Source of the DNA: Filibacter tadaridae
GTDB lineage: Bacteria; Bacillota; Bacilli; Bacillales_A; Planococcaceae
Length of the DNA: 64,000 nucleotides
Assembly (NCBI RefSeq): GCF_900609045.1
Contig: NZ_UXAV01000037.1
Span: 62,001-126,000, forward strand
Direction of reading: 5' to 3'
Part shown: positions 43,918 through 54,241 of the stretch, one piece after another
How positions within the stretch are numbered: the first letter of the stretch is position 1
Layout of the letters: every line of letters begins with the position of its first letter
Program-made: the position numbers and the translations under genes
The notes under the pieces: model-generated
What the model saw: the letters and a program-made list of their open reading frames with translations, nothing else
Told to the model about the DNA's origin: nothing
The model's database searches: none

Positions 43918-44775
43918 TTACTTATCCCCTGCGACACTAAGTGGGATTTTCGATATAAACGCTTGTTGCAGGGTCAATGTGATAGGTCCAGGGACTCCCG
44001 TTCCAACAGGTCGATTATCGATTGTCGTAACCGGCATTACTTCAGAAGTTGTGGACGTTAGAAAGAATTCGTCCATTTCGAATGCTTCTTCGAGTGTAAA
44101 TGCTATTTCTTTGACAGGTATTCCATTGTCTTTACAAAGATCCAATACGACTTGCCGAGTGATCCCATTCAAGATGAGCGTATCTGCTGGATGTGAATAG
44201 ACAGTTCCGTCTTTCACACCAAACATATTGGAAGAAGAACCTTCCGTCACCGTTTCACCACGGTGTAAAAGTGCTTCGAAACAACCGTTTTCATGTGCTT
44301 CTTCCTTAGCAAGGACATTCCCAAGTAAATTCAGGCTTTTAATATCACAGCGTAACCAACGTACGTCTTCAACAGACTTGATGCCGACCCCTTGTTGCAG
44401 TTTACTTTCAGGGCGCGGATTTTGGATGGCATATGCGGTTACAATCGGAGTAGTTGCTGGTTCACAAAAGTGATGTTGTCTTGGCGCTGCCCCCCTCGTT
44501 ACTTGAATGTATACATGGCCTGTTTTAATGGAATTGACTTTCACCAGCTCTTTCGCAATATCCACCAATTGGGTTTCAGTGTAAGGAATCGTCATTTTTA
44601 TTTTTGCTGCGCTTTGAAATAGTCTGCTCAAATGTTCCACAGAAGTAAATAATTCACCATCATATACTTTCATCACTTCATATACGCCGTCACCAAAATA
44701 ATAACCGCGATCGTCAATTGAAATAGTTACCTCTTCCTTTTCCATAAATAAACCATCCACGAAATAAATTGTCAT
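43918..44775 (-). CDS. dat: D-amino acid aminotransferase
   Basis: 285 residues, PLP fold type IV. IDDRGYYFGDGVYEV near the N-terminus, RCDIKSLNLLGNVLAK with the PLP lysine, and SNMFGVKDGTVYSHP, FFLTSTTSEVMPV downstream. It interconverts D-alanine and 2-oxoglutarate with pyruvate and D-glutamate, supplying D-Glu for peptidoglycan. The start overlaps the pepV stop by 4 bases (ATGA), so pepV-dat are coupled, as in Bacillus. Confidence 0.94.
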   Translation of the reverse strand: MTIYFVDGLFMEKEEVTISIDDRGYYFGDGVYEVMKVYDGELFTSVEHLSRLFQSAAKIKMTIPYTETQLVDIAKELVKVNSIKTGHVYIQVTRGAAPRQHHFCEPATTPIVTAYAIQNPRPESKLQQGVGIKSVEDVRWLRCDIKSLNLLGNVLAKEEAHENGCFEALLHRGETVTEGSSSNMFGVKDGTVYSHPADTLILNGITRQVVLDLCKDNGIPVKEIAFTLEEAFEMDEFFLTSTTSEVMPVTTIDNRPVGTGVPGPITLTLQQAFISKIPLSVAGDK

Positions 44776-46184
44776 ATACGTTCCCCTTCCTTTTTTTCAC
44801 TAACGAGCCGGCTAATTGCATCTGCATAGATTGCAGTCGCCTTCACTAAATCATCTATATATACATATTCATCCGCTTGATGTGCGACATCTTCCCTTCC
44901 AGGAAACAGCATACCAAAAGCGACCCCTTTTTCAAGCTCACGTGCATATGTGCCGCCGCCAATCGACAATAGCTCCGCTTCCTCACCAGTATGTTCGGTA
45001 TACACTGCTTGCAACGTTTTGATAAGCGGGTCTTCTGCGTCAACATGATGCGGAGTTGCATTCGAACCTACATCAACTGAAAATGCGGTAGCTTGCAATC
45101 TTTCCATGCAAGTCGTTATCTTTTCCTCAAATGGATACGTAACGGAATAACGCATGCTGACAGTAATTTCTCCGCCTCTTTCCTGTTCAAATGTTACAAT
45201 GCCCGCATTCAGCGTTGTATCACCGGATATTTCATCATTGAATGCTAAACCAAGAAAACGACCACGTGACTCATTTCCGAAAGCATCAAGAACGAATTGC
45301 GTAAAGTTTTTCGATTGCCCCTTATCAAAAACTCGATTTAAAAATGAAGCTAGAAGAACCGCTGCATTTACACCATTATCCGGTTCCATCGCATGTGCCG
45401 ATTTCCCGTTTAGGCTAATTGTAGTCAACCCATTTTCTACGCGGATTTCTCCCGTCACATTGTGGATATTTGTAAATGTTTCATATTGTTCCCGAATATC
45501 TGTTACATTGACCGCAATTTGCGCTTCCGCGTAATCAGGTACCATATTCGTACGTTTCCCTGCTTGGAATGAGATTAATTGTCCATCAGGTGTTTGATCT
45601 TTTTGTTTGAAAAAGAGTGAAGCAATCCCTTTTTCGGCGTAAATAATTGGGAAGTCCGCATCAGGTGCAAATCCCATACTCGGCATTTCTTCCTTCTCGA
45701 AATAACGATTGACGCAGCGGAAACCGCTTTCCTCATCCGAACCGATAATCAGTCGAACCCGTTTATTCAATGGAACACCGGCATCCTTCACCATTTTCAT
45801 CGCTTGCCAAGCAGCTATTGTAGGGCCTTTATCGTCAATAGCACCACGTCCAAATAACTTACCTTCTGCTACAGTGCCGTCAAATGGGCCGTACGTCCAA
45901 TTCGCACCAGCAGGAACAACGTCAACATGGCACAGGATGCCAAGAATTTCTTTTCCTTCACCCATTTCAATATGACCCGCCATATTGTCAATATTCTTTA
46001 CAGTCATTCCTTCTTTCCGGCCTTCTTCGAGTAACCATTCCAACGCATGTTTCGGCTCAGGCCCAAATGGTGCATCCGCTGTCGCTTTTTCTTCATCAAG
46101 TACAGAAGGAATCGCGATTAGTTGCTGTAAATCACCGATTACATTTTCTTTTCTTTTTAATGCTTCACTTTTCCAATCTTTCAT
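44772..46184 (-). CDS. pepV: Dipeptidase PepV (M20 family)
   Basis: About 470 residues. Metal site motifs: ILCHVDVVPAG, GRGAIDDKGPT (bridging Asp) and GSDEESGFRC (Glu-Glu), plus a long lid domain. A Zn-dependent dipeptidase of broad specificity. GTG 46193 opens the frame, but GAAAGAAGG is spaced 8 nt from the ATG at 46184. Translationally coupled to dat. Confidence 0.94.
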   Translation of the reverse strand: MKDWKSEALKRKENVIGDLQQLIAIPSVLDEEKATADAPFGPEPKHALEWLLEEGRKEGMTVKNIDNMAGHIEMGEGKEILGILCHVDVVPAGANWTYGPFDGTVAEGKLFGRGAIDDKGPTIAAWQAMKMVKDAGVPLNKRVRLIIGSDEESGFRCVNRYFEKEEMPSMGFAPDADFPIIYAEKGIASLFFKQKDQTPDGQLISFQAGKRTNMVPDYAEAQIAVNVTDIREQYETFTNIHNVTGEIRVENGLTTISLNGKSAHAMEPDNGVNAAVLLASFLNRVFDKGQSKNFTQFVLDAFGNESRGRFLGLAFNDEISGDTTLNAGIVTFEQERGGEITVSMRYSVTYPFEEKITTCMERLQATAFSVDVGSNATPHHVDAEDPLIKTLQAVYTEHTGEEAELLSIGGGTYARELEKGVAFGMLFPGREDVAHQADEYVYIDDLVKATAIYADAISRLVSEKKEGERI

Positions 46185-46454
46185 TTCAGGCACCTTCTTT
46201 CATCATGTATCTATTTTCACACGTTAGTCAAATAAAATAAAGTGCAACCCATCCGTAACTTTTTAATAGGTATTTCATGCAAACTACGCAAAAATACGCT
46301 ATACTAGTATTGTCAGAACATTTAATCTGATAATTAGTCCTTTAAGAAAGGATGGATGTGCAGCGTCCAAGGATATTTTCAACATGCTTTAGGCAACATT
46401 CATAAGTCTCATACCATTCCGTTTGGAAAATGAAGATGAAGGAGTGATCCCCAG

Positions 46455-46676
46455 TTGAAACCTGCTACTGATCGTATGCTTACCCGCATCAAGGATGTCT
46501 ATCTTTACATTCATGATAATGGTACTGTTACAACAGAAAACTTGGTCGAAGAATTTGGCATCACTCACCGTACGATTCAAAGGGATTTGAACGTCCTTGA
46601 ATACAACGAGCTTATCATGAGCCCGATTCGCGGTAAATGGACGACGACAGCAAAAAAAGTGAAACTATCTTCTTGA
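46455..46676 (+). CDS. ytzE: Small DeoR-type helix-turn-helix protein (YtzE-like)
   Basis: 73 residues, essentially one winged helix-turn-helix (DNGTVTTENLVEEFGITHRTIQRDLNVLEYNELI) without an effector domain. B. subtilis YtzE lies at the same place next to pepV. TTG start at 46455 with AAGGAGTGA 7 nt upstream. Target unknown. The gap in front (46185-46454, 270 bp) contains a TATACT -10 candidate (46300-46305) and would give a leader of about 140 nt in which I see no further feature. Confidence 0.85.
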   Translation: MKPATDRMLTRIKDVYLYIHDNGTVTTENLVEEFGITHRTIQRDLNVLEYNELIMSPIRGKWTTTAKKVKLSS

Positions 46677-46730
46677 CCTAAACACATCTTACGCACCACT
46701 TTTTACGTACTTGGTGCTATCCAAAACCTT

Positions 46731-46764
46731 AAAGGGCTGAACCGTGAGCACGGATCAGCCCTTT
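46731..46764 (-). terminator. Terminator after rsuA-type gene
   Basis: AAAGGGCTGA/TCAGCCCTTT perfect 10-bp stem (46731-46740, 46755-46764); lies 5 bp beyond the pseudouridine synthase stop. It can also end ytzE. Confidence 0.8.
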
Positions 46765-46768
46765 CTTT

Positions 46769-47488
46769 TTAGTTGTTCGATACATGAAGAAGAAGTTCCA
46801 GTTCTTCCTTAGTCAATTCCCTATACGAACCGAGTTGTAGATTTTCATCCAATGTCAGAGGTCCCATTGACAAGCGTTTCAAGTAAATAACTTTCTTATC
46901 AACCGCTTCGAACATCCGCTTTACTTGATGAAACTTCCCTTCCGTAATCGTTAATTCGATTTCGGAGATTTCCGCTGACTTTAAGACAGTGAGCTTTCCA
47001 GGTTTCGTCAAGTAACCATCCTCAAGTGTGACCCCTTCCGCAAACTTCTCAACATCTTGATCTGTAACCACGCCATTAATATGGGCATAATATACTTTCG
47101 GCACACCTTTTTTAGGTGACAGAAGTTGGTGGGTAAGTTTTCCATCGTTTGTTAAAAGCAGGAAACCTTCTGTGTCTTTATCTAATCTGCCTACAGGAAA
47201 TGGTTCGAAATGGCGGTTTTCTGTATCCAATAGATCGATAACCGTTTCATCCCGCGAATCCTCGGTTGCAGAAAGTACACCCTGCGGCTTATTCATCATT
47301 AAGTAAATGAATTCCCTATACACAACACGTTCTCCAAGTATAGTCACTTCGTCTTTCTCGGCATCAATATGAAATGCAGCATCCTTCACCGTTTCCCCAT
47401 TGACTCGGACAGCCCCTTTTTTCAGTAGCTGCTTTACTTCTTTGCGTGAGCCGAAACCCATATTGGACACTAATTTATCGATTCGCAT
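46769..47488 (-). CDS. rsuA: Small-subunit rRNA pseudouridine synthase (RsuA family)
   Basis: 239 residues. N-terminal S4 domain (MRIDKLVSNMGFGSRKEVKQLLKKG), then the RsuA/RluB catalytic domain with GRLDKDTEGFLLLTNDG (catalytic Asp) and KFHQVKRMF. It probably makes pseudouridine 516 in 16S rRNA. It starts 12 bp after the ytgP stop and is probably co-transcribed with it, as in B. subtilis. Confidence 0.9.
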   Translation of the reverse strand: MRIDKLVSNMGFGSRKEVKQLLKKGAVRVNGETVKDAAFHIDAEKDEVTILGERVVYREFIYLMMNKPQGVLSATEDSRDETVIDLLDTENRHFEPFPVGRLDKDTEGFLLLTNDGKLTHQLLSPKKGVPKVYYAHINGVVTDQDVEKFAEGVTLEDGYLTKPGKLTVLKSAEISEIELTITEGKFHQVKRMFEAVDKKVIYLKRLSMGPLTLDENLQLGSYRELTKEELELLLHVSNN

Positions 47489-47500
47489 GTTGAAATCCTC

Positions 47501-49111
47501 CTACAATCCAAGCTTATTTGTTATACGCTTCAACCGGTCACCGAATAGTTTCTGGGCTAACCCGGTTTTTAGAGATAGGTACCCGTAAATGATGCCGCCT
47601 ACAGCCGCACATATGAAAATATACAATAGTGCTTGTATTTTGCCATCAGCCACGCTAATAGCCGTTAACCCTTTTAGCGTTATAAATACACTAATAAACA
47701 TAATAAGGTTGAAAATACCTATTAAAATAATTCTTCTGAATACCATTTTCGATCTGTAATGAAGCGTCTTCGTAATAATTACGATATTAATTCCGATTGC
47801 AATTGTATAGCCGATTGCTGTCGCCAGAATTGCCCCGTTCGTTTCAAATAGCTTGATAAGCGGAATATTTAAAGCTAATTTGAAGAACAAACCAAGTAAA
47901 GAAGTAAAGACAATCCACTTATGTCTGTCAATCCCTTGCAAAATCGCTGCTGTTACGGAATACAAACCAAACAAAATCGCTACGGGTGCGTAGGAAGCTA
48001 AAATGGCTGCCCCGACAGCATCCATCTCGTATAAAAATAGATATAATTCATCAGATAGAACGATTAAACCAATAACAAGCGGGATCGTTAGAAACAACAT
48101 AATTTGATACGTTTGATCTAGCGATCGAGTAATTCCATTTTGATCCTTTTTCGCGTAGTAGCTTGTAATAACTGGAATAAGAGCCATTGAAAATCCTGTA
48201 GCAACCATTACCGGTATCATAACGAACTTGTGCGTAAGCAGATTAAGCATGCCAAGATATGTATCAGAGACTGTTGCCAAGCCAATTGAACCCATCGCTT
48301 GGTTAAATGTAATCATATCCACAAATTGATACAACGGATTAATGACACCTACGAGAATGAAGGGTAACAAATAACCGAATAATTCTTTGTACATGTCTTT
48401 TACAGATACGTCACTTGCGGGCGGGCTATTGGCAAGCAAATGATCAAATTCCGGTTTATACCTTTTCCAATAACCGTACAACACGACAAGACCTGCAATC
48501 GCTCCTATGAAAGCCGCAAATACAGCGAAATTGATGGCTGTAACGGATGATCCATTTAGGAACTGAACAACAATATAAGCCCCTGAAAGAACAAAGAGTA
48601 TCCTGACAATCTGCTCAACAAGTTGAGAGACGGATGTCGGCTCAAATTTTTGATACCCCTGCAGGAATCCTCTCGTAATACTCATTAATGGAACAGCCAG
48701 AAGTGCATAACTTACAGAACGAATGACTGTCGCGATTTGGTCAATCGTAAAAATTTGTTCTTTGTTACTTCGAACTAATTGTGCAATCGGTTCCGCTAAT
48801 AAATTGAGAACCAAAAAGGATAGGATTCCCGTAACGACCATAAGAACCATACCGGATTTCATCAATTTACGCCCTGTTGCGTAATCACCTAACGCATTGT
48901 ATTTAGAAACAAATTTCGATATTGCGAGAGGGGCACCTGAAATTGCGATGGATAACGCAATATTGTAAGGTATGTATGCATATTGATATAAACCAATGCT
49001 TTCTTTACCGACAATCGCATAAAGCGGTATTAAATACAAAAGTCCAAGCGCTTTCGAAAGGAACAGTCCAATCGTAAGGATGGCTGTTCCTTTTACAAGA
49101 TTCGACGACAT
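47501..49111 (-). CDS. ytgP: Lipid II flippase of the MurJ/YtgP type (MOP superfamily)
   Basis: 536 residues with about 14 hydrophobic segments, polysaccharide exporter/MVF family. N-terminal VKGTAILTIGLFLSKALGLLYLIPL and the conserved SKFVSKYNALGDYATGRKL are typical of the YtgP/SpoVB group. In B. subtilis YtgP is MurJ, one of two lipid II flippases; sporulation paralogues SpoVB are close relatives, so assignment depends on position (next to rsuA and ytfP), which favours YtgP. Confidence 0.88.
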   Translation of the reverse strand: MSSNLVKGTAILTIGLFLSKALGLLYLIPLYAIVGKESIGLYQYAYIPYNIALSIAISGAPLAISKFVSKYNALGDYATGRKLMKSGMVLMVVTGILSFLVLNLLAEPIAQLVRSNKEQIFTIDQIATVIRSVSYALLAVPLMSITRGFLQGYQKFEPTSVSQLVEQIVRILFVLSGAYIVVQFLNGSSVTAINFAVFAAFIGAIAGLVVLYGYWKRYKPEFDHLLANSPPASDVSVKDMYKELFGYLLPFILVGVINPLYQFVDMITFNQAMGSIGLATVSDTYLGMLNLLTHKFVMIPVMVATGFSMALIPVITSYYAKKDQNGITRSLDQTYQIMLFLTIPLVIGLIVLSDELYLFLYEMDAVGAAILASYAPVAILFGLYSVTAAILQGIDRHKWIVFTSLLGLFFKLALNIPLIKLFETNGAILATAIGYTIAIGINIVIITKTLHYRSKMVFRRIILIGIFNLIMFISVFITLKGLTAISVADGKIQALLYIFICAAVGGIIYGYLSLKTGLAQKLFGDRLKRITNKLGL

Positions 49112-49217
49112 GTTTAATCATTCCATTCTTCCTAAATCTATTTATCAGTTTACCCCCAGATGACATATTTCACAATGTCTATTGATGATTTGTGTATAAT
49201 GGAGGAAAACTGAAAGT

Positions 49218-50501
49218 GTGGTTTCCTATATGTATGACGTCATCATCATCGGCGGGGGTCCATCAGGATTGATGGCATCGATCGCTGCGGCTGAAAATGG
49301 AGGGAAAGTCCTTCTCCTTGAAAAAGGAAAAAAACTTGGTACGAAATTGGCGATTTCAGGCGGTGGGCGCTGTAATGTAACGAATCGTCTGCCTCAAGAA
49401 GAAATCGTTAAAAACATTCCGGGTAATGGTCGCTTCCTATACGGACCCTTCTCCGTTTTTAATAACGAGGACATCATTGCCTTTTTCGAAGGACTCGGTG
49501 TCGCTCTTAAAGAAGAAGATCACGGCAGGATGTTCCCCGTTTCCAATAAAGCAAAAGACGTTGTCAATGCTTTGCTGACCGAAATGGATCGGTTGAAGGT
49601 TGAAGTGAGAATTGGAACGCGTGTAAAAAAACTACTCATGGACGATGATAAAGTGTTAGGCGTCCGTCTTGATTCGGGCGATGAAATCCGTGCACACGCA
49701 ATCGTTGTGGCGGTCGGAGGAAAAGCGGTACCACAAACCGGTTCGACAGGTGACGGCTACCCATGGGCCGACAAAGCGGGCCATACAGTGACTGAACTCT
49801 ATCCAACCGAAGTACCTTTATTATCAGATGAATCATTCATCACTTCCAAAGAATTACAAGGACTTGCCCTCCGTGATGCGGCAGTCTCCGTTTTGAATGC
49901 CAAAGGGAAAACAGTAATCACCCATCAAATGGACATGTTATTCACGCATTTCGGTTTGAGCGGACCCGCTGTTTTACGCTGTAGCCAGTTCGTTGTAAAA
50001 GAACGCATGAAAAACGGCAATTCCCCGGTTGAAATCCGTATCGATTCGATGCCTTCCATGAAAGAAGAGGCCGTTTTTCAAATGCTTTTTTCAACAGTAA
50101 AGGATGACTCGAAAAAAGCAGTGAAAAATGTATTAAAGGGAGTCGCTGTGGAACGCTGGCTTTTGTTTTTATTTGAAAAAGCGGGAATTGACCCAGCTGA
50201 AACAGGCGCTCAGTTATCTTCAGAGAAGATACGATCACTCGCCAAACTACTCAAAGCATTCCCTATGCAAGTGAACGGCACACAACCAATTGAAAAGGCG
50301 TTCGTTACGGGAGGCGGTGTCTCCGTGAAGGAAATTATTCCCAAGACGATGGCTTCACGAAAGAAAGAAGGACTTTATTTCTGTGGAGAGATATTGGATA
50401 TCCACGGCTATACTGGCGGTTATAATATCACATCCGCGCTTGTTACAGGACGACTCGCAGGGATGAATAGTGGCGAATACGCTGAAAGTCAACGTTCATA
50501 A
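49218..50501 (+). CDS. ytfP: FAD/NAD(P)-binding oxidoreductase, HI0933 family (YtfP-like)
   Basis: 427 residues. N-terminal FAD site [23 protein letters not shown], then [13 protein letters not shown], typical of the HI0933/BaiN group, and C-terminal [12 protein letters not shown]...[20 protein letters not shown]. The reaction is not known; a related enzyme, BaiN, acts in bile acid metabolism, but that is not implied here. Start: GTG 49218 lies 12 nt after GGAGG; ATG 49230 matches the family N-terminus but has no ribosome binding site, so I keep 49218 with doubt. Divergent from ytgP. Confidence 0.87.
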   Translation: MVSYMYDVIIIGGGPSGLMASIAAAENGGKVLLLEKGKKLGTKLAISGGGRCNVTNRLPQEEIVKNIPGNGRFLYGPFSVFNNEDIIAFFEGLGVALKEEDHGRMFPVSNKAKDVVNALLTEMDRLKVEVRIGTRVKKLLMDDDKVLGVRLDSGDEIRAHAIVVAVGGKAVPQTGSTGDGYPWADKAGHTVTELYPTEVPLLSDESFITSKELQGLALRDAAVSVLNAKGKTVITHQMDMLFTHFGLSGPAVLRCSQFVVKERMKNGNSPVEIRIDSMPSMKEEAVFQMLFSTVKDDSKKAVKNVLKGVAVERWLLFLFEKAGIDPAETGAQLSSEKIRSLAKLLKAFPMQVNGTQPIEKAFVTGGGVSVKEIIPKTMASRKKEGLYFCGEILDIHGYTGGYNITSALVTGRLAGMNSGEYAESQRS

Positions 50502-50540
50502 GTTCGACGGACATTGGTTTTCTTGGAATGAAATAAAATG

Positions 50541-50580
50541 GCTCCCTACTAAATCGGAAGTTTCCGACCTGGTAGGGAGC
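50541..50580. terminator. Bidirectional terminator ytfP / leuS
   Basis: GCTCCCTAC/GTAGGGAGC (50541-50549, 50572-50580) enclosing a second stem TCGGAA/TTCCGA; T-rich on the plus side. Between convergent stops. Confidence 0.8.
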
Positions 50581-50595
50581 TTTGTTTTCTTCCAA

Positions 50596-53010
50596 TTATT
50601 GGGCAACGATATTAATGAGTCTACCTGGAATTGCAATAATCTTTTTCACTTCTTTTTCTGCAAGGAACGTGATTACATGTTCGTCTTCAAGCGCCATTTT
50701 TTCGAGTTCTTCTTTTGTTGCATCTTTTGAAACGACGATTTTCGCACGTACTTTGCCGTTGATTTGTACGGCCATTTCGATAGTGTCATCCACCAATTTC
50801 ATCTCGTCGAAAGTTGGCCATTCAGCATACGTAATTGTATCTTCATGCCCTAGTTTCTCCCACAACTCTTCTCCAAGATGCGGTGTAATCGGTGAAATCA
50901 TTTTAACGAATCCTTCGACATACTCTTTAGGAATCGAGTCGACTTTATAGCCTTCGTTGATGAAGACCATCAGTTGGGAAATTGCTGTATTATTGCGCAT
51001 TCCTTCAAGGTCTTCTGTCACTTTCTTCACAGTTTGGTGATACACTTTTTCAAGCTCCCCGCCTATTTTTCCACCAATTTTCGAACTTAATGATCCATCT
51101 TCATTGACAAACAAACGCCATACACGGTCCAAGAAACGACGAGCTCCGTCAAGTCCATTTGTAGACCATGCTTTAGATGCATCTAATGGCCCCATGAACA
51201 TTTCATAAAGGCGTAGTGAGTCCGCACCATGTGAGTGGACAATATCATCTGGATTCACGACGTTCCCTTTTGACTTGGACATTTTCTCATTACCCTCACC
51301 GAGGATCATTCCTTGGTTGAATAATTTCTGGAACGGCTCTTTCGTTTGGACAACACCGACATCATACAGCACTTTGTGCCAGAAACGTGCATATAGAAGG
51401 TGAAGGACTGCGTGTTCCGCGCCGCCTACATAAATGTCGACCGGTAACCAACGCTTTGCAAGTTCCGGGTCGATGATCATTTCATCGTTATCGGGATCAA
51501 TATAACGTAAATAATACCAACAGCTGCCTGCCCATTGCGGCATCGTATTTGTTTCGCGGCGGCCTTTCATGCCTGTTTCAGGATGTACCACATTGACCCA
51601 TTCTTCAATGTTGGCAAGAGGTGACTCCCCTGTACCACTTGGTTTGATATTCGCTGTCACTGGCAATTTTAGTGGCAACTCTGATTCGTCAAGCGCTGTC
51701 ATTGTGCCATCTTCCCAATGGATAATCGGGATTGGTTCGCCCCAATAGCGTTGTCTCGAGAATAACCAATCGCGTAGACGGAATGTAATTTTTTTGTCGC
51801 CTTTGCCTTTTTCCACAAACCAGGAAATCGCTTTTTCAATCGCTTCATTTTTCTCTAGTCCATCAAGGAAATCAGAATTGATATGTTTGCCATCTCCAAC
51901 GTAGGCCTCTTTAGCAATATCTCCGCCCGCTACAACTTCAATGATTGGAAGCTTGAATTCAGTCGCAAACTCGTAATCGCGTTCGTCATGTGCTGGGACA
52001 GCCATGATTGCACCCGTTCCGTATGTAGCCAGGACGTAATCCGCAATCCAAATCGGCATCTTCTCACCGCTGGCAGGGTTAATGGCATAAGCGCCTGTAA
52101 ATACGCCCGTCTTCTCTTTCGCAAGGTCCGTCCGTTCAAGGTCGCTCTTCGTTTTCACTTTATCTTGATATGCTGCAACCGCTTCTTGTTGGTCGGCAGT
52201 CGTAATTTTTTCAACCAATTTATGTTCAGGTGCAAGAACTGCGTAAGTGGCGCCGAAAATTGTATCAGGACGCGTTGTAAATGCCTCGAAAGAAAGGTCG
52301 GTTCCATCGATATCGAAAGAAAGTTGTGCCCCCTCGGAACGACCGATCCAGTTGCGTTGCATGTCTTTCAAGCTTTCCGGCCAATCAAGGTCATCAAGAT
52401 CTTCCAGAAGGCGATCTGCGTATTCTGTAATGCGAAGTACCCATTGGCGCATTAGGCGACGTTCAACTGGATGTCCACCACGTTCCGACTTGCCATCAAT
52501 CACTTCTTCATTCGCAAGAACCGTACCAAGTGCAGGACACCAGTTCACCGGCATTTCATCCACATAAGCAAGCCCCTTATTGTACAGTTGGATGAAAATC
52601 CATTGTGTCCATTTATAGTAGGAAGGGTCTGTTGTATTGATTTCACGGTCCCAATCATAAGAGAAGCCAAGATCATTCATTTGACGTTTGAATGTCTCAA
52701 TATTTTTAGCAGTGAATTCAGCAGGGTCGTTTCCTGTGTCGATTGCATACTGCTCTGCAGGCAAACCGAATGCATCCCAGCCCATCGGATGAAGAACATT
52801 ATAGCCTTGCTTACGTTTGAACGAACTTAAAATGTCCGTTCCGATATACCCAAGTGGGTGCCCCACATGAAGCCCTACACCTGATGGGTATGGGAACATA
52901 TCCAGTGCATAAAACTTCGGTTTAGACGGATCATCTATCGTCTTGAATGTTTTGTTGTCTTTCCAGTATTGTCGCCACTTCTTTTCAATTTGTCCGTGAT
53001 TATAACTCAT
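50596..53010 (-). CDS. leuS: Leucyl-tRNA synthetase
   Basis: 804 residues, normal for Bacillus. Class I signature [14 protein letters not shown] (HIGH variant), editing domain [19 protein letters not shown], and KMSKS in [14 protein letters not shown]. Charges tRNA-Leu. The ATG follows AAGGAGGAAAAACAA. Controlled by a leucine T-box leader. Confidence 0.98.
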   Translation of the reverse strand: MSYNHGQIEKKWRQYWKDNKTFKTIDDPSKPKFYALDMFPYPSGVGLHVGHPLGYIGTDILSSFKRKQGYNVLHPMGWDAFGLPAEQYAIDTGNDPAEFTAKNIETFKRQMNDLGFSYDWDREINTTDPSYYKWTQWIFIQLYNKGLAYVDEMPVNWCPALGTVLANEEVIDGKSERGGHPVERRLMRQWVLRITEYADRLLEDLDDLDWPESLKDMQRNWIGRSEGAQLSFDIDGTDLSFEAFTTRPDTIFGATYAVLAPEHKLVEKITTADQQEAVAAYQDKVKTKSDLERTDLAKEKTGVFTGAYAINPASGEKMPIWIADYVLATYGTGAIMAVPAHDERDYEFATEFKLPIIEVVAGGDIAKEAYVGDGKHINSDFLDGLEKNEAIEKAISWFVEKGKGDKKITFRLRDWLFSRQRYWGEPIPIIHWEDGTMTALDESELPLKLPVTANIKPSGTGESPLANIEEWVNVVHPETGMKGRRETNTMPQWAGSCWYYLRYIDPDNDEMIIDPELAKRWLPVDIYVGGAEHAVLHLLYARFWHKVLYDVGVVQTKEPFQKLFNQGMILGEGNEKMSKSKGNVVNPDDIVHSHGADSLRLYEMFMGPLDASKAWSTNGLDGARRFLDRVWRLFVNEDGSLSSKIGGKIGGELEKVYHQTVKKVTEDLEGMRNNTAISQLMVFINEGYKVDSIPKEYVEGFVKMISPITPHLGEELWEKLGHEDTITYAEWPTFDEMKLVDDTIEMAVQINGKVRAKIVVSKDATKEELEKMALEDEHVITFLAEKEVKKIIAIPGRLINIVAQ

Positions 53011-53050
53011 TTGTTTTTCCTCCTTGTCATTAAAACACGCGTCACAAACG

Positions 53051-53300
53051 AAAAAACTCTCGTCCCTTAAAAAAATAAGGGACGAGAGTTATATACATGC
53101 TCCCGCGGTGCCACCCAAATTGACGACTATGTCGCCCAACTTGACTCCTTAACGCGGAAAACGGCACGGGTTACGAATATTCATTCACCAATGCAGGCTC
53201 CAAGGCGAGTTCATCGACGTCGTACAGGCTTCCACCAAGCGCCTGCTCTCTAAAACGAACAATCTAATTACTATTCCTTTTCAATGCCATCGTTATTTAC
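53051..53300 (-). promoter_or_regulatory. Leucine T-box riboswitch of leuS
   Basis: Minus strand: AGAGAGCAGGCGCTTGGTGGAAGCCTG (stem I), GATGAACTCGCC giving the leucine specifier CTC in the GAA-codon context, T-box TTGGGTGGCACCGCGG (about 53103-53118), then a perfect 15-bp terminator stem (53055-53069 with 53076-53090) and T-run. Uncharged tRNA-Leu should induce leuS. Confidence 0.92.
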
Positions 53301-53303
53301 CAT

Positions 53304-53332
53304 AGTCTACCCGAATCATGTCGAATTTACAA
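53304..53332 (-). promoter_or_regulatory. Candidate leuS promoter
   Basis: Minus strand TTGTAA (53332-53327), 17-bp spacer, TAGACT (53309-53304), immediately upstream of the T-box leader. Sequence fit is moderate. Confidence 0.5.
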
Positions 53333-53335
53333 CTA

Positions 53336-53995
53336 TCAGTTTACGCCTTCGATTACGTCTTTTACAATCAATGTAGCTTCTGTTGAGTCGATGATGTCTT
53401 GGATAGTGAATCCATCGAATACTTCCTTTAGTTCAAGACCAGTAGGCGTCACGTCGATTAACGCCCGTTCCGTAATGATTTTGTGAACGACACCTTTCCC
53501 AGTCAATGGAAGTGAGCATTCTTTTTTAATCTTTGCTGAACCGTCTTTTGCAACATGATCCATGATGATGATAATCTTTTTCGCACCGTGGACAAGGTCC
53601 ATTGCGCCGCCCATCCCTTTAATCATCTTGCCAGGGATCATCCAGTTTGCAAGGTCACCTTTTTCAGATACTTCCATCCCACCCAAAATGGCAACGTCCA
53701 CATGCTCTCCGCGGATCATCGCAAACGATTCGGCACTATTAAAATAAGCTGAACCCGGAATTGAAGTGACTGTTTCCTTCCCGGCATTGATAAGATCAGG
53801 ATCGACTTTATCTTTAGTCGGATAAGGTCCGATGCCTAGCAATCCATTTTCAGATTGTAAAACGACAGTCTTATTAGCTGATATATAGTTTGCGACAAGG
53901 GTAGGCATACCAATTCCCAGATTTACATAATCGCCATCTTCAATTTCTTTTTCTGCCCGTCTTGCGATTCTTTCTCTTACATTCACTTCTCCCAT
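53336..53995 (-). CDS. scoB: 3-oxoacid (acetate/acetoacetyl-type) CoA-transferase, subunit B
   Basis: About 219 residues. [21 protein letters not shown] and [13 protein letters not shown], with the catalytic glutamate (SEN) of family I CoA-transferases, then [29 protein letters not shown]. With subunit A it moves CoA between succinyl-CoA or acetyl-CoA and acetoacetate or a related acid; the exact acids are uncertain. Start at 53995: AAAGGGG is too close to the ATG at 54004. Downstream partner of scoA, separated by 209 bp that are filled by a family C repeat. Confidence 0.88.
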   Translation of the reverse strand: MGEVNVRERIARRAEKEIEDGDYVNLGIGMPTLVANYISANKTVVLQSENGLLGIGPYPTKDKVDPDLINAGKETVTSIPGSAYFNSAESFAMIRGEHVDVAILGGMEVSEKGDLANWMIPGKMIKGMGGAMDLVHGAKKIIIIMDHVAKDGSAKIKKECSLPLTGKGVVHKIITERALIDVTPTGLELKEVFDGFTIQDIIDSTEATLIVKDVIEGVN

Positions 53996-54028
53996 TTTTT
54001 GCATTCCCCTTTCTTTATTGTACTAATC

Positions 54029-54241
54029 AATCACGCCTCGGAGTGATTGCGTCCGGATTTTGAATTGAGCTTGTGCCTGCAGGATGCAGGTATGCAACAG
54101 GGAAAGATTGAACTTCATCTTTCCTTATTGCCGCAGGACGCGGCGAACTTAGGTTGCCTTTCCACTCCCTTCAAAATCTGTGACATCCGCCGGAGGCTTT
54201 AACTTTATCCAGCGGGGTTTGAACCCCCGCTGGATAAAGTT
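54029..54241. repeat. Family C structured repeat between scoA and scoB
   Basis: About 213 bp with a series of hairpins: AATCAC/GTGATT (54029-54034, 54043-54048), a GAAAGAT...ATCTTTC pair, GCCGCAGGACGCGGC, CCGCCGG, and at the scoA end a perfect 17-bp inverted repeat (54201-54217 with 54225-54241, 7-base loop). No coding potential except the scoA overlap. No T-run follows the last hairpin on the minus strand, so it is not a classical terminator. Confidence 0.75.

Noticed and set aside
51883-52455. Open frame of about 190 codons on the plus strand
   Set aside because: It lies wholly opposite leuS, has Cys/Arg/Phe-rich composition typical of antisense frames, and lacks a ribosome binding site.
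54201-54241. Intrinsic terminator between scoA and scoB
   Set aside because: The stem is perfect, but neither strand gives a T-run after it in the direction of transcription, and termination there would silence scoB.
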